Below are positions 57,111 to 64,000 of a stretch of 64,000 bases of DNA, piece by piece (position 1 is the stretch's first letter; each line of letters begins with the position of its first letter). Below the pieces are notes generated by a model. That model was not told the origin of the DNA. It worked only from the letters and a program-made list of their open reading frames with translations, and ran no database searches. The stretch comes from Streptomyces smaragdinus (GTDB lineage: Bacteria > Actinomycetota > Actinomycetes > Streptomycetales > Streptomycetaceae): the NCBI RefSeq assembly GCF_009604385.1, contig NZ_WEGJ01000015.1:1-64000 (forward strand), in the 5' to 3' direction. Made by a program: the position numbers and the translations under genes.

Positions 57111-57560
57111 ATGACAACCCCGACCCCCGGCCCCACCCCGACGCCGGGCCTCACACCCTCACCGCCGAAGAACTCCCCGGATCCGACACCGGCCCCCACC
57201 CCGTCTCCGAGCCCGCAAGCCCCTCCGTTCCCGCGCCCGCCGTGGGGATTTCCGCCGGACATCGAGGTCTCGGAGGCCTGGTTGAAGACCCGGGCGGACT
57301 GCTGCGACAACGCCGGCGATGCACTGCGCCGCACGCTGCCGGAAGCGTCGGACGCGTTCGCGGAACTCAAGCAGGCGGCCCCCGGCTGGTCGTTCACGGG
57401 CAGCGTTCCGCAGATGCAGCAGCGCTGGGAGGCGTTGAACAAGTACCTGCGCAGTCAGCTGACGCAGGGCGCCGAATCATTTCGGCTGAGCGCGGGGGAG
57501 TACCACGGGATCGACATCAAAGCCGCGCTAGGAATTGCCCGTACATCCGGCGGAAATTGA
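57111..57560 (+). CDS. WXG100-like protein with Pro-rich N-terminus
   Basis: 149 residues: a 45-residue Pro/Thr/Ser tract (TPTPGPTPTPGLTPSPP), then a helical hairpin EVSEAWLKTRADCCDNAGDALRRTLPEASDAFAELKQAAPGWSFTGSVPQMQQRWEALNKYLRSQLTQGAESFRLSAGEYHGID with W-S-F in the turn. The helix-turn-helix with W-x-x turn is typical of WXG100/ESX substrates of type VII secretion. It precedes a second, larger protein by 13 bases and is probably its secretion partner. Confidence 0.55.
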   Translation: MTTPTPGPTPTPGLTPSPPKNSPDPTPAPTPSPSPQAPPFPRPPWGFPPDIEVSEAWLKTRADCCDNAGDALRRTLPEASDAFAELKQAAPGWSFTGSVPQMQQRWEALNKYLRSQLTQGAESFRLSAGEYHGIDIKAALGIARTSGGN

Positions 57561-57573
57561 TCGGGGATGGCAC

Positions 57574-58689
57574 ATGATTACGGTGACGCAGTTACGTCAG
57601 CTGAACGTGTACGCCTTCGAAAGCTTCGCCGAGGCCTGGTCCCGGATAGACCGCAACGTCCAGTCCTTACGTACGGACTTCACTGAGGATGTGCTGGACG
57701 AGTTACGGCGCGACAAGTGGCGCGGAGAAGGCGGAAAGGCGGCCGAGGAATACGCGCAGAAGATGGTCGCCGAGATAGACGCGCTGGACACGGAGATCAA
57801 GAGCGTACGCCGCTTCCTGGACGAAACAGCAGACGGCGGCGAGGGCCGCGGAGGCATGAAGGGCCTGGTAGGACTACAACGAGACCTGGGCCTGCTGACG
57901 CAGGAAATCCTCGAGAACGACTTGCACCTCGCCGATAACGGTGACGTGACATGGACAAACACTCAGGTGTCGAACGACCCGTCGCCGGCCCAATTCCGCA
58001 TCGCGGAGGAACGCTCGAAAATGGCGCAGCGCCTGAGTGAAGAAGTTAAGAAAGTCCTGTCGAAAGCCACAGAGGTGGATAAAACGCTCACATATTCCCT
58101 CAAGGTGATCTTCGGCACGGTCGACAACTTCGACACCGAAGACCGCAAGCATGGCGTGGAGTCGCCGGACTGGCACGACCGGTGGGTAAAGATGCAGCTC
58201 ATGGCCGTGGTCCTGTGGCTGGACAACTCGGGTAAATCCAACGCGGCCGGCTACCTCAAGGCCTACCTCGACGGCGAGGGAAAGCCTCGCAACGCCGACG
58301 TCAACCAGATGCTGGCTGACATGCCGGCGTTCCGCAGGGACGTCGACACCACGCTCAAGGACGTCCGCAAGGGTCCGAACGGAGTCTTCACCACAGAATG
58401 GGGTGATTCCGCACCGAACCTGACGGAAGGACCGAAGAGCCTGGACTGGTACTACGCGTTCAACAACTTCGAGTATCGACTGGTGGGTACCAAGAACGGC
58501 GACGAGATCGAATACCAGGTCGAGGTCAGAAAGCGCTACGACTGGGGAATTCCGAGCGAACACAGGCGTAACCCCGAAGGGGCCGGAATCAACCTGGAGC
58601 AGGCAGACATCGCCCATCTCAACCGTACGGGACTGGCCAGGGATTTCGACGTCTCGGGCCGTTCCGGGCCCATCACGGTACGCAACTGA
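57574..58689 (+). CDS. Putative type VII-secreted effector (WXG-like N-terminus, unknown C-terminal domain)
   Basis: 371 residues. Residues ~1-90 form long helices with LRRDKWRGEGGKAAEEYAQKM (W-R-G at 49-51), a WXG-type turn. Helical middle to ~250. The C-terminal ~100 residues (SLDWYYAFNNFEYRLVGTKNGDEIEYQVEVRKRYDWGIPSEHRRNPEGAGINLEQADIAHLNRTGLARDFDVSGRS) are a distinct beta-rich domain with the R-x-D-W-G-x-P and HLNRTGLARDFDVSG blocks seen in polymorphic toxin tails. No signal peptide. The enzymatic activity is not inferred. Confidence 0.55.
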   Translation: MITVTQLRQLNVYAFESFAEAWSRIDRNVQSLRTDFTEDVLDELRRDKWRGEGGKAAEEYAQKMVAEIDALDTEIKSVRRFLDETADGGEGRGGMKGLVGLQRDLGLLTQEILENDLHLADNGDVTWTNTQVSNDPSPAQFRIAEERSKMAQRLSEEVKKVLSKATEVDKTLTYSLKVIFGTVDNFDTEDRKHGVESPDWHDRWVKMQLMAVVLWLDNSGKSNAAGYLKAYLDGEGKPRNADVNQMLADMPAFRRDVDTTLKDVRKGPNGVFTTEWGDSAPNLTEGPKSLDWYYAFNNFEYRLVGTKNGDEIEYQVEVRKRYDWGIPSEHRRNPEGAGINLEQADIAHLNRTGLARDFDVSGRSGPITVRN

Positions 58690-58711
58690 GCCCCCGGACG
58701 GAGGAACATAA

Positions 58712-58876
58712 TTGAGGCCCGCAAGAATACTACTCTGGGGTTGTTTCACCATCGTCGTGGTGCTCATCGTACTGGTCGTGGTCTGGTTCTTCGCACTCGG
58801 AGATTCACTGGACAACCCCGAGGAATCGGGCGGTTGGGTCGGCGTGCTCAAGCCCCTGGAAACGAAAGTCGGATGA
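58712..58876 (+). CDS. Small membrane protein, candidate immunity (54 aa)
   Basis: 54 codons from a TTG start with a good GGAGGAA RBS: MRPARILLWGCFTIVVVLIVLVVVWFFALGDSLDNPEESGG and a short tail. One TM (~8-30). The stop overlaps the next ATG. It is 22 bases after the effector gene. Small membrane proteins in this position often protect against the effector, which is an inference. Confidence 0.6.
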   Translation: MRPARILLWGCFTIVVVLIVLVVVWFFALGDSLDNPEESGGWVGVLKPLETKVG

Positions 58877-59010
58877 AACGCCGAGAGGGCAACGGGATTC
58901 GCCCATGGGAGAAAATCGCCTTCGGCGTCGCGATCGCCGTCGCTCTCCTGATCGCCCTGATCACCGTGCTGGCCTACGTGGGGGTTGACACTCCGCCACC
59001 GGCAAAATGA
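58873..59010 (+). CDS. Small membrane protein, candidate immunity (45 aa)
   Basis: 45 codons, MKRREGNGIRPWEKIAFGVAIAVALLIALITVLAYVGVDTPPPAK, one TM (~16-38), ATG within the previous stop (ATGA). With the preceding 54-residue protein it forms a pair of membrane peptides after the effector gene. Cannot be assigned further. Confidence 0.6.
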   Translation: MKRREGNGIRPWEKIAFGVAIAVALLIALITVLAYVGVDTPPPAK

Positions 59011-59115
59011 GGGCCGTTTTGGGTGAATGAATCGCCGCCGGTCAGTGGCGGTAGCGTGGGTGGCCGGTGGGTCAGGCGGCGAAGGCCATGCGGATGTACC
59101 CTCGTCGACCGCCGC

Positions 59116-59667
59116 TCAGGAGCCCCCGAGCGTCCGCACCATCGTGGCGTAGAGCGGGGCGTCCGGGAACGGGCGCTGGTCGCCAGCGTTCGTGTACGAC
59201 CAGCTTTCGTACAGCTGTTTGACTTTCGGGTGTGTCGGGTCCACCAGGAGCGTTACGCGCTGCTCCGGGCGGCCGGTCAGCAGCTCCTCGTGGATACGGT
59301 GGGCGAGGCCCGTGCCACGCCAGGGGCGGCGCACCATCAGTTCGAACAGGGCCAGGGTGCGCGTGCCGTCCTCGGCGGTGTACTCCTCCGGCATCGGCTT
59401 CAGCATTCCGGACCACCAGCGGGACCCTGCGGGAAGCGTGGAGGCGAAGGCGTATCCGGTGACCTCGCTCCCCTCGTACGCCAACACGGCCTCCCAGCCG
59501 GGGCGGGACGCGTAGCCCTCCAGGCGCTCCTCGAAGCGCTCGACGGAGTGGAACGGCGTCCTGAGCTCTTCGGCGTACACCTCGGCATAGACGGTGACGA
59601 GGGTCGGGCGGATCTCGGGGAAGCGGTCCTGGCCGTAGCGGACGAGTTCGGGAGTGGCGGGGGTCAC
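59116..59667 (-). CDS. GNAT family N-acetyltransferase
   Basis: 183 residues with FELMVRRPWRGTGLAHRIHEELLTGRPEQRVTLLVDPTHPKVKQLYESWSYTNAGDQRPFPDAPLYATMVRTL; the acetyl-CoA loop is RRPWRGTGLA. The GTG start overlaps the stop of the TPR regulator gene (GTGA), so the two are one transcript. It may be a tailoring or resistance enzyme of the RiPP locus, but a chance neighbour is possible. Confidence 0.84.
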   Translation of the reverse strand: MTPATPELVRYGQDRFPEIRPTLVTVYAEVYAEELRTPFHSVERFEERLEGYASRPGWEAVLAYEGSEVTGYAFASTLPAGSRWWSGMLKPMPEEYTAEDGTRTLALFELMVRRPWRGTGLAHRIHEELLTGRPEQRVTLLVDPTHPKVKQLYESWSYTNAGDQRPFPDAPLYATMVRTLGGS

Positions 59668-60962
59668 GTGGCGGCTCCTGGGGTGGGGCGGGGCAGGTCT
59701 CGGGTGCGTTCGTTCCACTCGCGGGTGATCGCGGCGTCCGGCGCCTTCGCGTTCAGGGCCGAGGCGAAGGTGCCGAGGAGGCGGGGGACGCGGCCCGTGG
59801 GCTCGGTGCCGGGTGGGGGAATCACCCCGGCGGCCGTGACGGTCGCCTGTTCCAGGTCCCCCTGGTCGAGCTGCGCGAGGGCCAACTGCGCGGTGTAGTA
59901 GGCGCGGTTGCGGTGCTGGTCGGGGCTGAGCGCGGCGAGGCAGCGGTGGGCGTGGAATTCGGCCTCGTCGGCTCGCCCCAGCCGGTAGTGGGTGATGCCG
60001 GTCAGGCCGTGGAGTTCACCGAGCGTGAAGAAGCCCATGGAGGCGGGACGCGGCAGGTCGAGGTCCGCGCGATCGTACGCGGAGGCCGCCCTGTCGAGGG
60101 CTCGGAGGGCGCGGGTGTGATGACCGGCATCGGCGGTGGCGAGGGCCAGACGAGCATGCCCCAGGGAGGCGTACAGGGGGTCCCGGCGGTGGATCGAAGT
60201 GAGGATGGCCGCCTCGGCGGCGGCGATCCCATCCGCGTGATGGTCACGCTGGCGGGCAAGCATCGCGGCGAACTGCCATGTCTGGTGCTGGACCTGGCCG
60301 TCACCGGAGAGTCCGGCGAGAGGCAGGGCCTGCTCCATGTAGCGCTGGGCCGCGCCCAGGCGGCCGGAGTCCACGCACGCCCACATGGCTGCGGCAGTGA
60401 AGGCGGCGGCGAGGGAGTAGAGACGGCTGCGTACGCGGCTGGTGGCGTTCCCGCTCTGCTGGAGGGCGAGCGCGTACCGCGCTCCCCTGTTGGCCCTTTC
60501 CTCCAGGCTGGGACCGCCGCCCTGCCTGTCGTCCTCTTCGCCCAGTTCGGCAAGCCGTTCCCGCAGGCGCTGTACGTCGGTGATGCCCACCGTTGGGCGC
60601 GCAGCGGCGCCGGCAGTCGTGGTGGTGACCGCCAGAACGGTGCCAGTGCTCGCTGTTATGAAGGCGCGTCGGCGCACGGGGTCCTCCTGTGCTGCTCGAG
60701 TCGACGCCATCCCGCGGGCTCGTGGTACGAACCCGAGGCGGGTCGCCGGCTGTCCGGTGACGTTCTCCAGAGCCAGCCGCTGACGGGACTGTGGCCAGCG
60801 GTTCTCCCCCGATAACCAGCGGAACACCGTGCGTTCGCAGACCACGCCGCGTCGCCCCGTGAGCCGGGCCATGGCGTCGTTGACGAGTTCCGCCAGTTCG
60901 ACGGCCGTGACCTGATGCCGGTTCATCCAGTCCGCGAGGGTCTGGTTCCTGCTCCGTGCCAT
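59664..60962 (-). CDS. HTH/TPR transcriptional regulator
   Basis: 432 residues. N-terminal HTH (NQTLADWMNRHQVTAVELAELVNDAMARLTGRRGVVCERTVFRWLSGENRWPQ). A hydrophobic, Tat-like segment follows (RRRAFITASTGTVLAVTTTTAGAAA), as in related streptomycete regulators, then TPR repeats to the end (ARYALALQQSGNA; SLGHARLALATADAGHHTRALRALDRAASAYDRADL). These regulators sit near RiPP and other small-molecule genes. Divergent from the ATPase gene at 61123. Confidence 0.82.
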   Translation of the reverse strand: MARSRNQTLADWMNRHQVTAVELAELVNDAMARLTGRRGVVCERTVFRWLSGENRWPQSRQRLALENVTGQPATRLGFVPRARGMASTRAAQEDPVRRRAFITASTGTVLAVTTTTAGAAARPTVGITDVQRLRERLAELGEEDDRQGGGPSLEERANRGARYALALQQSGNATSRVRSRLYSLAAAFTAAAMWACVDSGRLGAAQRYMEQALPLAGLSGDGQVQHQTWQFAAMLARQRDHHADGIAAAEAAILTSIHRRDPLYASLGHARLALATADAGHHTRALRALDRAASAYDRADLDLPRPASMGFFTLGELHGLTGITHYRLGRADEAEFHAHRCLAALSPDQHRNRAYYTAQLALAQLDQGDLEQATVTAAGVIPPPGTEPTGRVPRLLGTFASALNAKAPDAAITREWNERTRDLPRPTPGAAT

Positions 60963-61122
60963 GGGATCACCGTAGGCGCGCGGCGCTCGTCCGCGTGAGT
61001 AAAGGAGTGGTCAATTCGTCAGGGTTGGGGCTAGTACGACCTCGGGCTTCGTCATGCACCTGGACCCCCGGCAGCCGGTTAGTTGGTCGTGAGCACACGC
61101 AACACCCCCGAGGGGCAAGACG

Positions 61123-61536
61123 ATGAGCACGACCGCTGCACACGTAGGGCCACAGCGCTATCAGGAGCGCTATCCGGCAACGCCGAAGGCTGCCACGCGG
61201 GCGCGGCGGGACATATCGCTGGCCCTGAAGTCCTGGGGGATGCCCCAGCTGATGGACGCCGCCGCGCAGATCATCACGGAGCTGGTGGCCAACGCGGTGG
61301 AGCACACCGACACGAACACCGTCGGAGCGTCCGTCGTCCGCACCGGCGAGGTATCCGCACGGATCGTCGTCACGGACACGTCCCGCACCGGACCCGCCCC
61401 CTGCGATCCGCGTGCCGAGGACGAACACGGGCGTGGCCTGATGCTCGTCGCCGCGCTGGCCCACGACTGGGGCAGCGAGCCGGTGCACGGCGGGAAGCGG
61501 GTGTGGGCCGAGCTTCGTGCGGACGGCGAGCAGTGA
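61123..61536 (+). CDS. ATP-binding anti-sigma-like protein (HATPase_c_2)
   Basis: 137 residues: AAAQIITELVANAVEHTDTNTVG (N-box), IVVTDTSRTGPAPCDPRAEDEHGRGLMLVAALAHDWGSEPV. RBS GAGGGGCAAG. It is 41 bases ahead of the precursor-peptide gene on the same strand, so it is probably in the same transcript. Such ATPases are frequent beside tgm clusters in streptomycetes, in line with a regulatory role. Confidence 0.85.
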   Translation: MSTTAAHVGPQRYQERYPATPKAATRARRDISLALKSWGMPQLMDAAAQIITELVANAVEHTDTNTVGASVVRTGEVSARIVVTDTSRTGPAPCDPRAEDEHGRGLMLVAALAHDWGSEPVHGGKRVWAELRADGEQ

Positions 61537-61577
61537 GAACACCCGGCATCGAGAACAACGAGAACAAGGAATCAGAC

Positions 61578-61805
61578 ATGACCACCACCACCCTCATCCC
61601 CTTCGGCGCCCGCGCCGAGCGCACCCCTTACACCGTGACCCTGGCGGCGGGCTCGTTCGTGTACGACCCGTCCCGGCAGGTCAACACGCTTACCGACGGC
61701 TCCGGCGCCCTGTGGAGCCGGTCCGCGAGCCTCGCGGGCAGCTGCACGAACACGAACTGGGACAGCAAGAACGACGACACGTCCGACCCGTACCTGATGC
61801 GATGA
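61578..61805 (+). CDS. tgmA: Graspetide (ATP-grasp RiPP) precursor peptide
   Basis: 75 residues. The leader contains the PFG motif (LIPFGARAE, residues 7-14) recognised by the ATP-grasp maturase, then PYTVTLAAGSFVYDPSRQVNTLTDGSGALW. The putative core is the C-terminal ~20 residues (from Cys57), rich in Thr, Asp and Ser (TNTNWDSKNDDTSD). Thr side chains would be linked to Asp carboxylates as esters. AAGGA precedes the ATG. The stop overlaps the maturase start (ATGA). tgmA precursors are short and often missed. Confidence 0.88.
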   Translation: MTTTTLIPFGARAERTPYTVTLAAGSFVYDPSRQVNTLTDGSGALWSRSASLAGSCTNTNWDSKNDDTSDPYLMR

Positions 61806-62773
61806 CCCAGCAGCCGTGCGGCGACCCGGTGCTGGTCGTCACCAAGGAACTGGACCCCTCGGCGGACCTGGTGGTAGACGAACTGACGATCCGGCATGTG
61901 CCCGTGATGCGGTTCGACATGGGCGACTTCCCCCGGTCCATCAGCCTGTCCGCCGAGCACGCCGCGGCACCCTGGGCGGGGGTCCTGGCCGACGAGTACC
62001 GGTCCGTACGGCTGGAGGAGGTGAGGGCCGTCTACTACAGGCGGCCCCGCCTGCCCGCCGTCCGCCCGGAGTTGTCCGAGCCCCACCGCACGTGGGCCAA
62101 CGAGCAGGCACTGGCCGGCCTCCTCGGCACGCTGTACGCACTGCCCGTGACCTGGGTGAACCGTCCGGACGTGGACGGCATGGCCTCGCACAAACCGGGA
62201 CAGCTTCCGGTGGCCGCCGCGTACGGGCTGCGTACTCCGCGCTCCCTGATCACCACGGCTCCGGAGGCGGCCCGGGCGTTCTGTCGTGAGGTGGGTGGCC
62301 CGGTGATCTGCAAGCCGCTCATGGGCGGCCCGCTGGAGTATCCGGACGGCCGCCGCACCGGGGTTCCGACCCATGTGGTCGACCCCGACGCCATCGACGA
62401 CTCCGTGGCACTCACGGCACATCTGTTTCAGGAGTGGATCGCCAAGAGCCACGAGGTGCGACTGACCGTCGTGGGCACGGAGATGTTCGCGGCCGAGATC
62501 CACGCGGGCAGCGATGCGGCCCGCGTGGACTGGCGCAGCGACTACGACGCCCTCGGCTACGACGTGGGCGAAGTGCCGGACGGCGTACGGGCAGGCGTGC
62601 TGGGCTGGATGAAGCACTTCCGGCTCAGCTTCGGGGCCTTCGACTTCGCCGTCACCCCTGCCGGGGACTGGGTGATGTTCGAGTGCAACCCGTCCGGGGA
62701 GTGGTCCTGGATCCAGAACAAGACAGGCCTGCCCATCGCCGCGCACATCGCCGACCTACTCGCCGAGGGATGA
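61802..62773 (+). CDS. tgmB: ATP-grasp graspetide maturase
   Basis: 323 residues. Opening CGDPVLVVTKELDPSADLVVDELTIRHVPVMRFDMGDFPRS, the pre-ATP region RRPRLPAV, VICKPLMGG, QEWIAKSHEVRLTVVGTEMFAAEIHAGSDAARVDWRSDYDAL, and the Mg-binding DFAVTPAGDWVMFECNPSGEWSWIQ fit the ATP-grasp fold of graspetide ligases (MvdD/TgmB group). It should phosphorylate Asp/Glu side chains of the precursor and form omega-ester or amide links. Both ends overlap neighbour genes (ATGA). Confidence 0.9.
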   Translation: MTQQPCGDPVLVVTKELDPSADLVVDELTIRHVPVMRFDMGDFPRSISLSAEHAAAPWAGVLADEYRSVRLEEVRAVYYRRPRLPAVRPELSEPHRTWANEQALAGLLGTLYALPVTWVNRPDVDGMASHKPGQLPVAAAYGLRTPRSLITTAPEAARAFCREVGGPVICKPLMGGPLEYPDGRRTGVPTHVVDPDAIDDSVALTAHLFQEWIAKSHEVRLTVVGTEMFAAEIHAGSDAARVDWRSDYDALGYDVGEVPDGVRAGVLGWMKHFRLSFGAFDFAVTPAGDWVMFECNPSGEWSWIQNKTGLPIAAHIADLLAEG

Positions 62774-63912
62774 CCATGACGACGTACGACGAAGAACGCG
62801 CCACCCGGTTGCGCACGGCACTGGCCGACGTCCTCGAGGCCGGCGGGCGGCTGAGCGACCCGGCCTGGCGCAAGGCGTTCGAGGCCGTTCCGCGCCACCT
62901 GTTCGTACCGGAGTTCTGGACCCTGACCGACGACGGACCCAGGCGAGTGACGGCCGCCGATTCGGACTGGCTTGAGCTCGTTTACTCGGACGACGCCCTG
63001 GCCACCCAGTTCACGGATGGTGTGGCCACCTCGTCGTCGACCGCTCCGAGCTTGATGCTCGCCATGCTTCAGGCACTCGATGTCGCTGACGGCCACCGCG
63101 TGCTGGAGATCGCGACCGGGACCGGCTACAACGCGGCACTGCTGGTGGAGCGGCTGGGGAGTCCGCGGGTCGTCACCGTCGAGGTGGACCCCATGCTGGC
63201 GGGGCTGGCCAGAACTCGGCTGCGGCACTGCGGATACGACGCTCTTGTCCACGCCGGAGACGGCCGGGAGGGGTACGTGGATTCGGCGCCGTACGACCGG
63301 CTCATCGCCACCTGCGGGTTCCACACGGTCCCGAAGGCCTGGCTGGAGCAGGTGCGGGCCGGCGGGGTCATCGTGTGCCCCCTCGGGTGGGGGACGGTAC
63401 GACTCGTCGTCACCAGTAACAGCCATGCCGAGGGGCGGTTCCTTCCAGACCCCTCGTACTTCATGGCCGTCCGCGACACCGACACCACCGGCACCCCGGC
63501 CCACCCGGGCAGGCCGGCGGCGATCAGCGACAGGTCCACCGACCTGGATCTGACCGTCGTCGCCGAGGACGAGACGTTCCGCTTCGTACTCTCGCTGGTC
63601 GTGCCGGACACCGTTTTCGCTTCGGAGAGCGACGGTGACGACCGGGTGACGGCCGTGGAGCTGTGGGGCGCCGGCGGGGCCTGGGCGCGGGCTGAGGGCG
63701 ACAGGGCTCGGCAGGCAGGGCCCCAGGCCCTGTGGGACGCGGTGGAGGCCGCACATCGGTGGTACGAAGCCCACGGCCGCCCCGGTCGCGAGCGCTTCGG
63801 GGTCACCGTGACGGCCGGGGAGCAGAGCGTCTGGCTCGACTCACCCGACCGTCCGGTGCCCGGCGCCGGCCGCATCACGCCAGCGCCGCCGCCAGGAAGG
63901 CGAACGCCGTGA
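62770..63912 (+). CDS. tgmC: Graspetide-associated O-methyltransferase (PIMT-like)
   Basis: 380 residues. The N-terminal ~240 residues resemble protein L-isoaspartate O-methyltransferase: FEAVPRHLFVPEFW, FTDGVATSSSTAPSLMLAMLQALDVADGHRVLEIATGTGYNAALL (SAM motif), VTVEVDPML, DRLIATCGFHTVPKAWLEQVRAGGVIV. The C-terminal ~140 residues are a separate domain typical of tgmC proteins. In characterised systems this enzyme methylates an Asp of the crosslinked peptide, giving an aspartimide. ATG within the tgmB stop (ATGA), followed by MTTYDE. Confidence 0.88.
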   Translation: MTMTTYDEERATRLRTALADVLEAGGRLSDPAWRKAFEAVPRHLFVPEFWTLTDDGPRRVTAADSDWLELVYSDDALATQFTDGVATSSSTAPSLMLAMLQALDVADGHRVLEIATGTGYNAALLVERLGSPRVVTVEVDPMLAGLARTRLRHCGYDALVHAGDGREGYVDSAPYDRLIATCGFHTVPKAWLEQVRAGGVIVCPLGWGTVRLVVTSNSHAEGRFLPDPSYFMAVRDTDTTGTPAHPGRPAAISDRSTDLDLTVVAEDETFRFVLSLVVPDTVFASESDGDDRVTAVELWGAGGAWARAEGDRARQAGPQALWDAVEAAHRWYEAHGRPGRERFGVTVTAGEQSVWLDSPDRPVPGAGRITPAPPPGRRTP

Positions 63913-64000
63913 CTATGACCGCGACGCGGACGTAGTGGTAGCGGTCCCAGCGGTTCGACTGTTCCTTCCAGTCCGCCGGGCGGGTCTCCGGGGTCCAGGT
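63875..64000 (-). CDS. DUF1772-like membrane protein, C-terminal part (window edge)
   Basis: The last 41 codons of a minus-strand gene: TWTPETRPADWKEQSNRWDRYHYVRVAVIVTAFAFLAAALA. The W-x-R-YHYVR end with a final TM is typical of DUF1772/anthrone-oxygenase-like membrane proteins. The rest lies beyond the window. Its stop overlaps the methyltransferase 3' end by 38 bases. Confidence 0.6.
   Translation of the reverse strand, partial: TWTPETRPADWKEQSNRWDRYHYVRVAVIVTAFAFLAAALA

Overview
The window reads as chromosomal DNA from a high-GC actinomycete, almost certainly Streptomyces or a close relative. Signs are the very strong G/C third-position bias, frequent GTG starts and 4-base ATGA/GTGA gene overlaps, Scr1-type XRE regulators, many HATPase anti-sigma-like proteins, and the upp / TadA-associated protein / tadA / tRNA-Ser order known from streptomycetes.

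Layout. 1-702 is a mosaic of gene fragments (PQQ-propeller, PucR and isocitrate-lyase-like pieces), followed by about 870 bases of repeat-rich non-coding DNA. 1577-6130 holds lpdA, a VOC protein, a SpoIIE-type phosphatase, ohr and a TetR regulator with paired operators. 6105-11558 is a tightly overlapping four-gene minus-strand operon (MoxR ATPase, bpX5-like, vWA/propeller and bpX6-like proteins), i.e. a MoxR-vWA-beta-propeller ternary system. 11607-25312 is mostly housekeeping or accessory metabolism: an unusual radical SAM protein, an alpha/beta hydrolase, an MMPL transporter beside a NarL two-component pair, a base-excision repair protein, a secreted M28 aminopeptidase and a LytR_C protein. 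25320-27720 is the conserved upp-tadA-tRNA-Ser locus. 27774-32983 is an accessory stretch beside tRNA-Ser (HEAT-like protein, nitroreductase/GntR, anti-sigma-like ATPase, NIPSNAP, VapBC-type toxin-antitoxin, small secreted protein). 33100-42707 has a 1,250-residue PAS/pseudo-kinase/receiver protein, an LLM oxidoreductase, galU, a Drr-like ABC exporter and hypothetical proteins.

42846-56521 is an integrated element of 13.7 kb in a tRNA-Arg(ACG) gene. It is bounded by a 44-bp perfect direct repeat: attL carries a 3' tRNA remnant and attR carries the intact tRNA. It encodes a tyrosine integrase, an XRE regulator, two excisionase-like HTH proteins, a primase-polymerase/ATPase replication protein, a Scr1/DUF6879 regulatory pair, an HEXXH protein and two operons of very small, translationally coupled genes. 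No FtsK/TraB-like translocase is visible, so it looks like a replication-competent but tra-less actinomycete integrative element.

Beyond the tRNA, 57111-59010 encodes two proteins with WXG100-like N-terminal or central regions followed by two tiny membrane proteins, which suggests a type VII-secreted effector with candidate immunity peptides. 59116-63912 is a RiPP locus: a TPR-type regulator, an anti-sigma-like ATPase, a precursor peptide with a PFG leader motif, an ATP-grasp maturase and a protein-isoaspartyl-methyltransferase-like enzyme. This is the tgmA-tgmB-tgmC arrangement of graspetides that can be further converted to aspartimides.

All identifications come from reading the sequence. 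No similarity search was run.
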